A stretch of DNA of 64,000 nt from JBGTSJ01 sp041940305 (GCA_041940305.1 JBGTSJ010000009.1:124001-188000), one strand, 5' to 3'; shown: positions 1-10,094, counted from the stretch's first letter. Notes: generated by a model not told the origin, from the letters alone. Numbers and translations are program-made.

Positions 1-118
1 ATAGTGATATGTTGAGGGCGCCGCCGCGTCGTCGCTGCAAGCTGCGCGATCCGGCCGGCCGAGGAGCCCGAAACGGAACCGGCTGACGACACCCCCAGCG
101 CAGGATGGTCCAGCAGCG

Positions 119-481
119 ATGATCAGCGGGAGCAGAATCGTGAGTGGAAATGGAATTCGCGCCGGCGACTGGGTGATCTATCGCAAGACGAAGTTCAGCA
201 CGCACCCCGGCCCGCGCGCCCAGAACGTTCTGCCCGCCGAGCACGGGGACGAGTACGCCTATACGGTGGACAAGTTCTGGGTGGTGGCTGACGTGCGTCC
301 CGACGGCTCACTGCTGATCAAGACCCGCCGGGGCAAGGAGCACTCCGTTCGTCCGAACGATCCAAACCTGCGAAAGGCGAACTGGTGGGAACGGTGGCGC
401 TACCGCAGCCGGTTCGAGGGGATCGTCGAATCGATGACAGTCGGAGCGCAGGAATCGGCCCAGCACCACACATCGGCCTGA
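119..481 (+). CDS. Hypothetical protein upstream of sulfatase
   Basis: A 120-aa soluble protein with no signal peptide and no domain that I recognise. The N-terminal half reads like a small beta-rich domain (GDWVIYRKTKFSTHPGPRA), and a basic, tryptophan-rich stretch follows (KANWWERWRYRSRF). Its stop overlaps the start of the sulfatase gene by one base (TGATG at 479-483), so the two are probably translationally coupled. The ATG at 119 has no convincing Shine-Dalgarno sequence. The first 118 bases of the window show no complete gene. Function unknown. Confidence 0.6.
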   Translation: MISGSRIVSGNGIRAGDWVIYRKTKFSTHPGPRAQNVLPAEHGDEYAYTVDKFWVVADVRPDGSLLIKTRRGKEHSVRPNDPNLRKANWWERWRYRSRFEGIVESMTVGAQESAQHHTSA

Positions 482-1821
482 TGGTCCGTTCGCTCTTCAT
501 TCTGCTGCTGGCAGGATGCAGCACCGCCGCAACGGCCGCTGACAGGCCGAACGTTGTGGTGATTCTGGCCGATGATCTCGGTTACGGCGACCTGGGCTGC
601 TACGGTGCGACCGACCTGCGGACTCCGCACATCGACGGTCTCGCCCGCGATGGTCTGCGCTTTACGAAGTTCTATGCGAACTGTCCGGTCTGCTCTCCCA
701 CGCGCGCATCGCTGCTGACGGGCCGCTATCCCGATCTCGTCGGCGTCCCGGGCGTCATCCGCACGCACGCCGACAACAGTTGGGGCTGGCTCGATCCGGA
801 CGCCGTGCTGCTGCCGGAACTGTTGAGCGACGCCGGCTATCACACGGCGATCGTCGGCAAGTGGCATCTGGGGCTGGAGTCTCCAAACCGGCCGAATGAA
901 CGAGGGTTCGAGCACTTTCATGGTTTTCTCGGGGACATGATGGATGATTACTTTCATCATCGTCGTCATGACATCAACTACCTGCGGCTGAACGAGGAGG
1001 AGATCGATCCTGCGGGGCATGCGACGGATCTGTTCACCGCCTGGGCCTGCGAGTATCTCCGGACCCGGCAGTCCGCCGATGAGCCGTTCTTTCTGTATCT
1101 GGCGTACAATGCACCGCACACGCCGATTCAACCGCCTGATGACTGGCTGGCCCGGGTGAAGGAGCGCGAGCCCCAGATGTCGGAGCAGCGGGCGCAGCTC
1201 GCCGCGCTGATCGAGCACATGGACGACGGCATCGGCCGCGTGCTGAGCTGCCTCGACGAGAGCGGATTCGCGGGCGACACGCTGGTGATCTTCTCCAGCG
1301 ACAACGGCGGCCAGCTCAACGTCGGCGCAAGCAACGGCCCGCTGCGCGACGGCAAGCAGAGCATGTATGAGGGGGGCCTGCGCGTGCCGACGATTGTCCG
1401 TTGGCCGGGCGAAACGCGCGCGGGCTCGGAGACGGACGCCCGCGCCATGACGATGGACCTGTTCCCGACGGTGCTCGAAATCGCCGGCGCGCAGGGTGAA
1501 CATCCCATCGACGGAGTCAGCATCCTGGCGACATTGTGGGGAAAGGAGCAGCCGCCCCTCCGCGAACACTGGTTCTTCACCCGGCGCGAGGGCGGAAACG
1601 CGTACGGCGGCAAGGCGATCGACGCGGTGATTCGCGGCGACTGGAAGTTGCTGCAGAACAGCCCGTTCGCTCCGCTGGAACTGTACAATCTGCGCGACGA
1701 TCCGCAGGAGCAGCACGATCTGTCGCGCGAGCGGCCGCAGGTCTTCAATGAACTGTCGGCGGCGCTACGGCAGCAGATCCAGCGCGCCGGTGCCGTGCGG
1801 TGGCAGCCTCCGGGCGAGTGA
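481..1821 (+). CDS. Sulfatase (Cys-type, formylglycine-dependent)
   Basis: A 446-aa arylsulfatase-family enzyme that hydrolyses sulfate esters, probably on sulfated polysaccharides. The N-terminus is a hydrophobic signal with a lipobox-like LLAGC ending at Cys13, so it may be a lipoprotein. The metal-binding pair DD (about 31-32) sits in the opening VVVILADDLGYGDLGCYG block. The formylglycine site is CSPTR at about 71-75, within CSPTRASLLTGR. GKWHLG and FSSDNGG match the later active-site blocks. An upstream GTG in the same frame was rejected because it would put 32 residues before the signal peptide and overlap the previous gene. Planctomycete genomes carry many such genes; the substrate is not predictable. 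Confidence 0.93.
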   Translation: MVRSLFILLLAGCSTAATAADRPNVVVILADDLGYGDLGCYGATDLRTPHIDGLARDGLRFTKFYANCPVCSPTRASLLTGRYPDLVGVPGVIRTHADNSWGWLDPDAVLLPELLSDAGYHTAIVGKWHLGLESPNRPNERGFEHFHGFLGDMMDDYFHHRRHDINYLRLNEEEIDPAGHATDLFTAWACEYLRTRQSADEPFFLYLAYNAPHTPIQPPDDWLARVKEREPQMSEQRAQLAALIEHMDDGIGRVLSCLDESGFAGDTLVIFSSDNGGQLNVGASNGPLRDGKQSMYEGGLRVPTIVRWPGETRAGSETDARAMTMDLFPTVLEIAGAQGEHPIDGVSILATLWGKEQPPLREHWFFTRREGGNAYGGKAIDAVIRGDWKLLQNSPFAPLELYNLRDDPQEQHDLSRERPQVFNELSAALRQQIQRAGAVRWQPPGE

Positions 1822-1829
1822 AGGGTGTT

Positions 1830-2145
1830 GGAACAGGAGGTAACAGAGTGAACGGAGAGGGAGAGCGTACAGAGCCGATGCCCGTCATGGGGCTGGCGGA
1901 TGCATAAGACCAATTTGCAGTGCAGCGCACACAGGGTGCACTAACCATTGGTTGTCGCAGGCACAGTCCTCTTTGCCGTCCGCAGGACTGACTGCAAGAC
2001 AAGGTGAATCCCGGGATCTCGTTGCGCCCTCCACAGAAATCCGCTCCTGCACCCGCACACAGGTCGTGTCTGCCTGTGCTACCCTTGAACCGCTTGCTTG
2101 ACCGACAATTCCATTCTCTCTGTTTACTCTGTTACCTCCTGTTCC
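1830..2145. repeat. Long purine-rich inverted repeat A
   Basis: The arm at about 1830-1862 (starting GGAACAGGAGGTAACAGAG) is nearly the reverse complement of the arm at about 2111-2145 (ending GTTACCTCCTGTTCC). The arms are 33-35 nt and the spacer is about 250 nt, in which I see no gene. The arms consist of loosely repeated GAACAGAGG/GTAACAGAG units. Related elements occur at 6680, 21229 and 36745. Confidence 0.75.
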
Positions 2146-2166
2146 ATTCTTCCCCGCGGACCACGC

Positions 2167-3192
2167 GTGCCCGAGCGACAGGTCTTTCATGTCAGGCAGC
2201 CGCAGTCGGGACAGACGCTGGTCGCGGCGCTGCGCGAATGGCTGCCGGACTGTTCATGGAACGCCGCAAAGAAGCTGTTGGCAGCGCGGAGGGTGTCGGT
2301 CAACGGGGCGATGTGTCTGGATGAGGGACGCCGCATCAAGACCGGCGACGTCGTGCATGTCTTCGAGCACGCGCGGACTCCCCAACCGACGGCGGAGGAT
2401 GTCGAGATTCTCTACTGCGACCCGCACGTCGTGGTGGTCGTCAAGCCGGCGCTGATGACGACGCTGCGGCACCGGGAAGAGCGGAACTGGTCGGCCGCCA
2501 GAAAGAACCTGCAGCCCACGCTGGATGAAGTGCTGCCGCGGCTGGTGCAGCAGTACGAGCGGCCTGCTGAAGACGCGGCTCCGCGGGAGCGGCGGCGCGG
2601 ACGGCCGCAGGCGGCGCCGCGCCGAATACCTCCGCGAGGCAGGTTGCCGCGGGTGATCCCGGTGCATCGCCTCGATCGCGACACCAGCGGCGTGATGGTG
2701 TTTGCGCGCACGCCGGCGGCGGAGCAGCACCTGGTGCGACAGTTCAAGAAACACTCGAACGAGCGCGTCTACCGGGCGATCGTGCATGGACATCCCGAGG
2801 CACAGACGATCGAAACGAAACTGGTGCGCGACCGGGGAGACGGGCAGCGTGGGAGCGGCCCGGGTGACGACGGCGAGCGGGCCGTCACGCACGTCCGTCC
2901 GCTCGAAAAGCTCGGAGAATACTCACTCGTCGAGTGCGCTCTGGAGACCGGCCGCACGCATCAGATCCGCATCCACCTGTCGGAACTGGGTCACCTTGTG
3001 TGCGGCGACCCGATCTATCGCAAGCGGCTCAATGGGCCGCCGGTCGATGATCAGAGCGGCGCCCCAAGGCTTGCGCTGCACGCCGCCCGGCTGGCATTCG
3101 ATCATCCGGTGTTCCACGAGCGCCTGGAGTTCGAGGCTGACTTTCCGCCCGACTTGCAGCGATTCGTGAAGCGACTGCGACAAAAGTCGTAG
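2167..3192 (+). CDS. RluA-family RNA pseudouridine synthase
   Basis: A 341-aa enzyme isomerising uridine to pseudouridine in rRNA or tRNA. An S4-like RNA-binding domain comes first (about residues 15-70, AAKKLLAARRVSVNGAMC). The catalytic block HRLDRDTSG lies at about 167-175; its second Asp is the family's catalytic residue. RTHQIRIHL and the GHLVCGDPIY block close the catalytic domain. A basic, proline-rich insert (about 138-160) separates the two halves. I chose GTG at 2167 because the longer frame from TTG 2098 would translate an arm of inverted repeat A. The exact target base cannot be assigned. Confidence 0.9.
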   Translation: MPERQVFHVRQPQSGQTLVAALREWLPDCSWNAAKKLLAARRVSVNGAMCLDEGRRIKTGDVVHVFEHARTPQPTAEDVEILYCDPHVVVVVKPALMTTLRHREERNWSAARKNLQPTLDEVLPRLVQQYERPAEDAAPRERRRGRPQAAPRRIPPRGRLPRVIPVHRLDRDTSGVMVFARTPAAEQHLVRQFKKHSNERVYRAIVHGHPEAQTIETKLVRDRGDGQRGSGPGDDGERAVTHVRPLEKLGEYSLVECALETGRTHQIRIHLSELGHLVCGDPIYRKRLNGPPVDDQSGAPRLALHAARLAFDHPVFHERLEFEADFPPDLQRFVKRLRQKS

Positions 3193-3285
3193 TGTTCGAC
3201 GGTCGAGTCTCGGCCTCTGCAGGCCTCACGCGCCGCGATCCATTCGTCGTTGTCCGACCACCGAGAGCTGCGATCGCGATGACCT

Positions 3286-6200
3286 CTACTGTCCGCCCGC
3301 GTCGGCAGTCTGCAATCCAAGGCCGCGGAGGTAGGTGTAGAGGTCGGCGAGATCCTGGGGCTGGAGGTCTTTGAGGAGTCCGGCGGGCATCAGCGATTGT
3401 GAGCGGGTGCGGCGCGACTCGATTTCCTCGGTCTCAATCCGCAGCGTCTGGTTTTGTGCGTTGCGGAGGACCATGCCGTCGACCGATTCGTACACGATCA
3501 TACCGGTGTGGACGTTGCCGTCGACGGTGGCGATGGTGGTCGCCATGTAGCGGGGGGAGACGTCCTTGTTTGGGAGGGCAATGGCGATGAACAGGTCGTC
3601 GCGCGAGAAGCGGCCGGCGACGCCCGTCAGGTCCGGCCCCAATGCCGAGCGGCTGTTGTGGCATTGGGCGCACTGACGCGTCTGGAACAGCTTCTGACCG
3701 CGGGTGGCGTCGCCCGTCTCCCAGTTCACTTGCGACAGGAGAGCCGCCAGCTCCTCGGTGCTTTCGAGCGAGGCGCCGCTCTGTCGGGCGACTTCCTCCG
3801 GATAGGTCGCCTGGGCCCATGCGGTCCACTGATCGATGGAAGCCTGCTGCGCGTCTCCCTCGGCCCCGAGCACATAGGAGAAATCCTGGCCTGTTTTGAG
3901 GCGCAGCAGTTCGACGACCTGGTCGCGAAGTTCCCGCTCCTCTTCCTTGTAGCCCAGCCGGCGGGCGGCGCGGACGAGGGTGACCAATTCCCGCGGGCTC
4001 GCTTCGGGGGACAGCCAGGCGAGGGCTGCGATGCACTGCCCCATCACGTCGAATGGCGTGCCTTCGAGTCCTTCGAGGAACAGCGGGCGATCGATTTCGG
4101 CCGGTTCGCGGGCAAGCGTGAGCAGGATGGCGTTGCGGAGGCTGTAGTCGTCGAACCTTTCCCGCAGCATGTTGCGGACTTCCGGATCGTTCGACGCCCC
4201 CATGAGGAACACGACATCCTGATCCCACGCGTAATCCTCATCCGTACGAACGGCCTCCACGAACCGGCCGATTGCTTCGCCGAACTTCTCTTCGGGCATC
4301 GCGGCCACGAACTGCACATGCCCGGGCCGGCCAAAGTCGGGCTGCGCCAACAGGGCCTCCGGCAGTCCCGAGTCCCGCTCGACCAGACCGGCATAGAGCT
4401 CCATGATGCGATCGGTCCAGTGGTTGTCCTGCCGCAACTGTCGCTCATGCACCTTGGCGTCGATCGCCAGGAGCCCCGCGGCCGTGGCGGCCTGTTGCGA
4501 TTCGGTGCGCTCCGCCGGCAATCGAGCCAGCGCGATGAGGCGATGCAGATCGTCGGTCGGATGCGACTCGGGCGTGATGCCGGCCAGCACGCGGTCGATG
4601 ACGGCGGAGTCGTCCGGCTGGACCATCGACAGCACGCGGATCAGCTCCGCATCGACCGCCGCCTCGCCGGTGGGGTAAATGGCCAGTAGCCGGAGCGTGA
4701 TCGGCTCCAGTTCGGCGGCGTGGACGGCGAGATCCAGGCGAGCGACGTAGCTGTCGAACACCGGTCCGTGCGGCGGCTCGGCGGGGACCAGGTCGCCGAG
4801 GCCGATCTGAATCAACCGCGCGGCCTCCAGCTTGAGGGCCGTCGGATGCTTGCCTTCCAGCACGCGCAGGCCGATATCAACCGAGTAGGCATTGAAGCCC
4901 GGCTTGCGCAACGCAAAACCCTGGGCCACCGGCACGGCCCCCTGCCAGCCGCGCTGAATGGCGGCCGCAGCGATCTCGTGGTACGTGTCCTCATCCACCA
5001 GCGGCAGGAGGCGCACGGCGGCCTGACGCACCGACCCGTCCTCGCTGGCCAGCGCGGCGCCGATCGGGTCAACGAGCGCCGTGAAGACGTCCGGCTGAAC
5101 GCCCTGCAGCGCTTCGAGCGCACAGCGCACGATGTAGGGATTCGAATCGGATAGCGCCCGGATGATGCCGGGCGTGCTGGGGAGTCGGGACTCGGTGCGT
5201 CCCATCGACCAGACCGCGCGGGCCCGCACTTCAGCAGCCCGGCTGGTCATCAGACGGTCAAACTCGCCAGCTTCAAAACCGTGGAATCTCTCGGTGACGA
5301 TCTCAATGGCGCGGGCGCGCTCCGCCGGATCGCGCCGTTCATCAAGTGCGGCCTGAACCAGCACGTCACGCCCCAGCGAGTCCGCGAGCGGCTCCCAGCG
5401 GCGACGCGACCAGCTGCTCAGCGGTTGCGGCGAGGTGAGGCAGGCGGCGAGCTTCTGCTGCGGATTGAGCGGGACGTCGAGGCGCGGCAACGCAACCGGC
5501 GGCGCTGTCGTCGCGCGGATGCGATAGACGCCGCCGCGGGTTCCGCGTCCGCCGACGGCGACGTAGAGCGACCCATCGGGGCCGACTTCGGCGTCGGTCG
5601 GCGCGAAGCCGTGCTGGCCGACGGCCGTCATGAATTCGACCGGCTCCCCTTTCCAGGTGCCGCCGTCCACGTTCATCTGCACGGCGAACACGCGGCCGTA
5701 GGTCCAGTCGAGAATGATGATGGCCCCGTGGTATTCCTCGGGGAATTGGGTATGGCGATAGCAGACGACGCCGGTCGGCGACCCGCGGCCGAACTCGCCG
5801 ATGACGGGCGGCATGTCCATGAACTCGTCCGGCCGCTTCCAGCTTTCGGTGACCCAGCCGGCGTGCGAGCCGGGCGTCATGTGGAACAGCCGCGTCGGCC
5901 GGTACCACGGCAGCGAGATGTCCCGCTCGCCGTCGCTGTCGAAGACGAACACGTCTCCCATCGCGCCGAAGTCGAAGTCGTACGCGTTGCGGAAGCCGTG
6001 ACAGTAGACCTCTCCCTGCGTGAGGTCGGGGCTCATCCGCAGCACCACGCCGCCGTGGGGGTCCTTCACCGGCGAAGCGGGGATCGTCACATAATCCTTG
6101 GTCACACCAGCCATGTTGCCGGCAATGACGTACCACCAGCCGTCGGCCCCTTTGCGCATGGCGTGCAGGTCGTGCTCGCCGCCGGCCTTGACCTTGAGGA

Positions 6201-6630
6201 ACACGTCGGGGGGCCCGTCCGCCCGGTCGTCGGCGTTACGGTCGCGATAGCGGATCAGTCCGCCGTCGCCGGCGCAAATGAGATCGCGGCCGTAGAAGTA
6301 CATCCCCTGCGCGCCGGTGCGGGGACCGTCGACATACTGGACGTAGGAGTCCGCTTTGCCGTCGGCGTCGGTGTCATTGAGAATCCGGACGTAGCCCGCC
6401 CCGGAGACCACGACGCGGCCGAACGAATCGATGGTCAGCGAGTAGATATCGTGCGCGAGGTCGTCATCCGCGAAGAGGGTGACCTCGAAGCCCTCCGGGA
6501 CCTGGACGCCGAGTTCCTCGTCCGCACAGGCGGGCTGGAGACATCCGGCCCCCAGCGCCGCCGCAGCGATCATGCGTACGAAACCGGACAGCGTGCGGCG
6601 GCCCGAAAGGTGGGTGTGTTCTCGCAACAT
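3286..6630 (-). CDS. PVC-type heme-binding CxxCH protein with propeller domain
   Basis: A 1114-aa exported protein of the architecture common in Planctomycetes and Verrucomicrobia. After the signal peptide (cleavage probably at ACA before DEE) comes a membrane-bound-dehydrogenase / sorbosone-dehydrogenase-like beta-propeller (about 40-380, with PEGFEVTLFA at its start). A long HEAT-like alpha-helical middle follows. The C-terminus is a Pirellula/Verrucomicrobium-type heme domain with one c-type site, CAQCH, at about 987-991. It probably oxidises sugars or similar substrates in the periplasm; the substrate is unknown. The ATG at 6630 has a GGGGGA ribosome site about 7 nt upstream. An in-frame start at 6675 falls outside the signal peptide, beside inverted repeat B. 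Confidence 0.9.
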   Translation of the reverse strand: MLREHTHLSGRRTLSGFVRMIAAAALGAGCLQPACADEELGVQVPEGFEVTLFADDDLAHDIYSLTIDSFGRVVVSGAGYVRILNDTDADGKADSYVQYVDGPRTGAQGMYFYGRDLICAGDGGLIRYRDRNADDRADGPPDVFLKVKAGGEHDLHAMRKGADGWWYVIAGNMAGVTKDYVTIPASPVKDPHGGVVLRMSPDLTQGEVYCHGFRNAYDFDFGAMGDVFVFDSDGERDISLPWYRPTRLFHMTPGSHAGWVTESWKRPDEFMDMPPVIGEFGRGSPTGVVCYRHTQFPEEYHGAIIILDWTYGRVFAVQMNVDGGTWKGEPVEFMTAVGQHGFAPTDAEVGPDGSLYVAVGGRGTRGGVYRIRATTAPPVALPRLDVPLNPQQKLAACLTSPQPLSSWSRRRWEPLADSLGRDVLVQAALDERRDPAERARAIEIVTERFHGFEAGEFDRLMTSRAAEVRARAVWSMGRTESRLPSTPGIIRALSDSNPYIVRCALEALQGVQPDVFTALVDPIGAALASEDGSVRQAAVRLLPLVDEDTYHEIAAAAIQRGWQGAVPVAQGFALRKPGFNAYSVDIGLRVLEGKHPTALKLEAARLIQIGLGDLVPAEPPHGPVFDSYVARLDLAVHAAELEPITLRLLAIYPTGEAAVDAELIRVLSMVQPDDSAVIDRVLAGITPESHPTDDLHRLIALARLPAERTESQQAATAAGLLAIDAKVHERQLRQDNHWTDRIMELYAGLVERDSGLPEALLAQPDFGRPGHVQFVAAMPEEKFGEAIGRFVEAVRTDEDYAWDQDVVFLMGASNDPEVRNMLRERFDDYSLRNAILLTLAREPAEIDRPLFLEGLEGTPFDVMGQCIAALAWLSPEASPRELVTLVRAARRLGYKEEERELRDQVVELLRLKTGQDFSYVLGAEGDAQQASIDQWTAWAQATYPEEVARQSGASLESTEELAALLSQVNWETGDATRGQKLFQTRQCAQCHNSRSALGPDLTGVAGRFSRDDLFIAIALPNKDVSPRYMATTIATVDGNVHTGMIVYESVDGMVLRNAQNQTLRIETEEIESRRTRSQSLMPAGLLKDLQPQDLADLYTYLRGLGLQTADAGGQ

Positions 6631-6679
6631 GAAAATCCCCCGGTCGTCCGTGACAGCGGCGAGTGCGGAGCACACAAGG

Positions 6680-6979
6680 GAACGAGGGGGTTACAGAAGG
6701 TCACGAAGGGAACGAAGTTCGGGCGTTAAGGACCCGGGCATCGGGTGGCTGAGCTCGAACTACCGAACTCAGCCGGTAATCGCATGCACGCATCTCCGGC
6801 AGATCGCTCCCATTGATCGGGTGTGCTCGCTCCGAACCTAGTGGGGGGCAGACCGGTGGATAGGACGGTCCGATTTGTGCCTCAAACCTGAGTGCCGCAG
6901 TCTGACCGCAGCCACACCGCGACACTGCCGGACGCCTCTTCGTTGCCTTCGTGACCTTCTGTAAATCCCTTCTGTCGTG
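6680..6979. repeat. Long purine-rich inverted repeat B
   Basis: The arm at about 6690-6717 (TTACAGAAGGTCACGAAGG) matches the reverse complement of about 6939-6964 with one mismatch over 27 nt; weaker pairing extends outward to 6680 and 6979. It fills the gap between the divergent heme-protein and antiporter genes (6631-7272). No gene or clear promoter was recognised in the spacer. Confidence 0.75.
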
Positions 6980-7272
6980 CACGTTCCACAGGCGGTGGTT
7001 CCGCTTGCGAGGTCATCTCGCAAAGTGATGATTCTTTGGATACTATCGCCAATCCCGATTGCGTGGCAATGCGGGCTTTGGTGACCGGAATCAGCGCTCC
7101 TCCGGATCAATTGGATTCGCGCTGATTTGTTTGCGAGCTAGGTTCATTCGGTCTGCGCGGGAGTGCAGCGGGCCGAGTGGACGATTCCACCGGTCCAGAC
7201 CGCCACGTTGTCCCATCCGGGCGGTGCATGGAGCGCTCACCACGCCGCATTGACGAACAAGGAGTGTCTGCT

Positions 7273-9042
7273 TTGTCCCCCGATTTCCTGCCGGGCCGCC
7301 GTGCGCGGACCGCCTCCCTGAGTTCAGGGCGCCGCTTTTCCCGGTTTCTGAGCCGCCGCCGATTCGGCGCGACGACATGGCTGTGGCTGGCCGCGATTGT
7401 GCTGGCGGCGTGCGTGTGGGATTCCGCTCGGGCGCAGAATGCATCAGCCGATATCGAAAGGCCGGTCGCATCCTTCGACGCTCAGCATCTCGAGGAGTTC
7501 GAAGCTCAGCAGCCCGCAGACGCCCAGGCGGATGCCGGGGCTGAGACCGGACTGCCCGTGCACAACACGCATGCGACCCAAGACGCCGCGCACGCTCATG
7601 GAGAGGAGAGTCATGCCGAGCACCACTCGCCCGTCGCGCCGGTGCTGGCGGCGGTGGTGATCATTCTCCTGCTGGCGAAACTCGCCGGGGACCTGTTCGA
7701 ACGGGTCGGGATGCCGGCCGTGCTCGGTGAATTGTGCGTGGGCATCGTGCTCGGCAACATCGGGCTCACCGGCTGGCATGGGGCCGACTTCTTCCACGCT
7801 CCCGAACAGATCGACGTGGCCCAGGAACTCAAGGCGTTTGAAGCCGAACTCGAGGCCTCGGAGACCGATCCAGCCGCCCACGCCGAGCAGGTGGCGGCAC
7901 TCCGCGCCGAGATCTCCGCCGTCAACCCGTATGACACCGGCGCCATCATCAAGATGCTGGCCGGCATCGGCGTCGTCCTGCTGCTGTTTGAAGTCGGACT
8001 CGAGTCCAATGTCCGCGACATGCTCTCCGTCGGCGCGTCCTCGATGATCGTCGCCGTCCTGGGTGTGATCGCCCCGATGATCCTGGGATACGGCATCGGG
8101 CTGTGGCTGCTGCCCGAGCGGGGCTGGCAGGTGCATGCGTTCCTGGGCGCCACGCTCTGTGCGACCAGCGTCGGCATCACGGCCCGCGTCCTCAAGGACC
8201 TCGGACGCAGCCAGCAGCGGGAGTCACGGATCATTCTCGGCGCCGCCGTCATCGACGACGTCCTCGGCCTGATCGTGCTGGCCATCGTTTCCGGCGTGAT
8301 TCAGCAGGGGGCTAACTTTGAGCCGATCTCGCTGGTATGGATCGTTCTGAAGGCGTTCGGGTTCCTGTTCGGAGCGATCGTTCTCGGCACGCACCTGTTC
8401 ACCAAGCCGCTCTTCCGCTTCGCGACGATGTTGCACGGGCACGGGCTGCTGGTGGTGACGGCCCTGGTGATCTGCTTCGGCTTCGGCTGGCTCGCCAGCG
8501 TGGTCGGACTCGATCCGATTGTCGGCGCGTTCGCTGCCGGACTGATCCTCGAACACGCTCACTACCAGAAGCTGGGCCAGCGGGAAGACGTGGAGTTGGA
8601 AGAGGCGCTCCGGCCGTTGACCGCGGTCCTGGTCCCTATCTTCTTCGTGCAGATGGGGATCATGGTGGACCTTTCCAGCTTCGCCAATCCCAGCGTGTGG
8701 GCCCTGGCCGCCGCACTCACCATCGGCGCTATCATCGGCAAGCAGGTCTGCTCGTTCGGCGTGCTGGAGAAGGGTCTCAACAAGTTGGCCGTCGGATTGG
8801 GCATGATCCCCCGCGGCGAGGTAGGACTGATCTTCGCCAGCGTCGGCATGGCGCTGAAGACGCCGGCCGGCGAACCGGTCATCCTGGAGTCCACCTACTC
8901 CGCTATCGTCGTGATGGTGATCCTCACCACCATGATCACCCCGCCGCTGCTCAAGTGGGGCATGGGTCGCAAGACCCCCGTCTCGCCGCCGGAGTCGCCA
9001 GTGGAATCCAACCGGCTGGAGCCCGCTCACGCACACCACTGA
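7273..9042 (+). CDS. Cation:proton antiporter, CPA2 family
   Basis: A 589-aa multi-spanning transporter of the monovalent cation:proton antiporter-2 group. An N-terminal signal-like helix (ATTWLWLAAIVLAACVW) and a His-rich polar segment come before the first transporter helix (VLAAVVIILLLAKLAGDLF). A charged coiled-coil-like insert rich in Glu and Ala follows helix 2. The motif AAVIDDVLGLIV carries the Asp-Asp pair of electrogenic CPA2 exchangers, and GLDPIVGAFAAGLIL is typical of the family. No KTN/RCK regulatory domain is present. The start is uncertain: TTG 7273 has AAGGAG 9 nt upstream, while ATG 7228 and GTG 7177 are in frame with weaker sites. Na+ versus K+ cannot be decided. Confidence 0.88.
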   Translation: MSPDFLPGRRARTASLSSGRRFSRFLSRRRFGATTWLWLAAIVLAACVWDSARAQNASADIERPVASFDAQHLEEFEAQQPADAQADAGAETGLPVHNTHATQDAAHAHGEESHAEHHSPVAPVLAAVVIILLLAKLAGDLFERVGMPAVLGELCVGIVLGNIGLTGWHGADFFHAPEQIDVAQELKAFEAELEASETDPAAHAEQVAALRAEISAVNPYDTGAIIKMLAGIGVVLLLFEVGLESNVRDMLSVGASSMIVAVLGVIAPMILGYGIGLWLLPERGWQVHAFLGATLCATSVGITARVLKDLGRSQQRESRIILGAAVIDDVLGLIVLAIVSGVIQQGANFEPISLVWIVLKAFGFLFGAIVLGTHLFTKPLFRFATMLHGHGLLVVTALVICFGFGWLASVVGLDPIVGAFAAGLILEHAHYQKLGQREDVELEEALRPLTAVLVPIFFVQMGIMVDLSSFANPSVWALAAALTIGAIIGKQVCSFGVLEKGLNKLAVGLGMIPRGEVGLIFASVGMALKTPAGEPVILESTYSAIVVMVILTTMITPPLLKWGMGRKTPVSPPESPVESNRLEPAHAHH

Positions 9043-9053
9043 ACAGCGTCGCC

Positions 9054-9146
9054 GGCACACTCCGTGTGCCGTCCTCGGGGCTTTTGAGTCTATCTATTGG
9101 TGAATGGACACATCCCGGCCGCTCGCTCCCTGGCGCGGCCGGGATG
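9054..9146. terminator. Two hairpins after the antiporter gene
   Basis: The first hairpin is GGCACAC / loop TCC / GTGTGCC at 9054-9070, a member of the TCC-loop palindromes found elsewhere in the window. The second is a perfect 12-bp stem, CATCCCGGCCGC with its complement, at 9111-9122 and 9135-9146 around a 12-nt loop. No T-run follows. The 305-nt gap to the next gene (9043-9347) holds nothing else that I recognise. Confidence 0.55.
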
Positions 9147-9347
9147 TTGCATTCCGCTCCAGTTTCTCGACGCTCCGCCGCGACCGCTGCCGCAAAGGCG
9201 GCACAGCCTGTCCCTTGCACTCCCTGTTTCACGCGGAAGCAGTGCAATTCCCCCGACACGGAAGCCCCTGCCAGCCTATCGTTCGATAAGGTCGGCCCCG
9301 CCTCGTTCGCGCCAGCGGTCCACATCGTGCCTCCCCGGAGCATCCCT

Positions 9348-9692
9348 GTGACGGTTCAGGTCTTTGACTACGAAGGTCTCTGTGAGCGCGTCGGCGGTCG
9401 CGTGGACGTCATCGAGAGTCTCATCGACCTGCTGCTGTCAACTTACCCCGCGGACCGCCTGGGGCTGCAGGGGCTTGTCGATGAGCAAAATGCGTCCGGT
9501 CTCCGAGAACTGGCCCATCGCCTGAAAGGGCAGCTGCAGACGCTGGGTGTGGATAGCGCCGCCGAAGTCGCCTTCCAGCTGGAACTGATGGGGCGGGATT
9601 CCAAACTCGAAGAGGCTCCATGGGCCCTGGTCAGCCTCGACCATGAGATGGCCCGGTTTCGGGACGTGGTTGCCGACCTTCGCGCCACCTGA
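9348..9692 (+). CDS. Hpt (histidine phosphotransfer) domain protein
   Basis: A stand-alone 114-aa Hpt domain, an all-helical bundle that relays phosphate between histidine kinases and response regulators. The phospho-accepting histidine lies in ELAHRLKGQLQTLG, which fits the family pattern HxLKGxxxxxG. No kinase or receiver gene adjoins it, so the partner is encoded elsewhere. The start is GTG 9348 with CCGGAG about 7 nt upstream; the frame is open far upstream, but only as a shadow of the antiporter gene. Confidence 0.82.
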   Translation: MTVQVFDYEGLCERVGGRVDVIESLIDLLLSTYPADRLGLQGLVDEQNASGLRELAHRLKGQLQTLGVDSAAEVAFQLELMGRDSKLEEAPWALVSLDHEMARFRDVVADLRAT

Positions 9693-10094
9693 ACCGAAGC
9701 CGTGGTTTGAGCCTCAACGATGCTCGAACACCGACGGTTTATCCGGCGGCGACAAGCTCGGTGACCTGCGACACGCAGCACGGTTTCGGGGGCCGATCCC
9801 TGCCCCGCAACCCGCGACGGTCGGAGCGCACCCGCGGAGGCCCGGCCCGCGCCTTGACCGGCCCGCATTGCTCACCCTGGCTGGTTGCCGGGAGCCCTTT
9901 GGGTTCAGGAAATCCCGCGGAATCGGGCGGAACCTTGAATTCTCTGCCGGGTTTATGATTCGTGACGACCGCGGCCTGATGCCCGGTTCGCGCGTGCCGG
10001 GTGAAGGATTCGGCCGCTCCACGCCGCGCACATCCCGTCCCGGCAGCCCCGCGCGCCGGTTTCAACACATCTTCGTTATGAGGAAGTAAGACCC
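9693..10094. other. Gap between the Hpt and Spy-like genes
   Basis: About 400 nt without a supported gene, terminator or consensus promoter. Short open frames here have no ribosome sites or protein-like composition. GAGGAAG at 10079-10085 is the likely ribosome site of the next gene. Confidence 0.4.

Noticed and set aside
1..118. Possible 3' end of an upstream gene
   Set aside because: No frame shows recognisable protein, and an early TGA at 13-15 closes the best candidate.
3454..6729. Two long plus-strand frames opposite the heme protein
   Set aside because: They mirror the heme-protein gene and lack signal peptides, motifs or ribosome sites.
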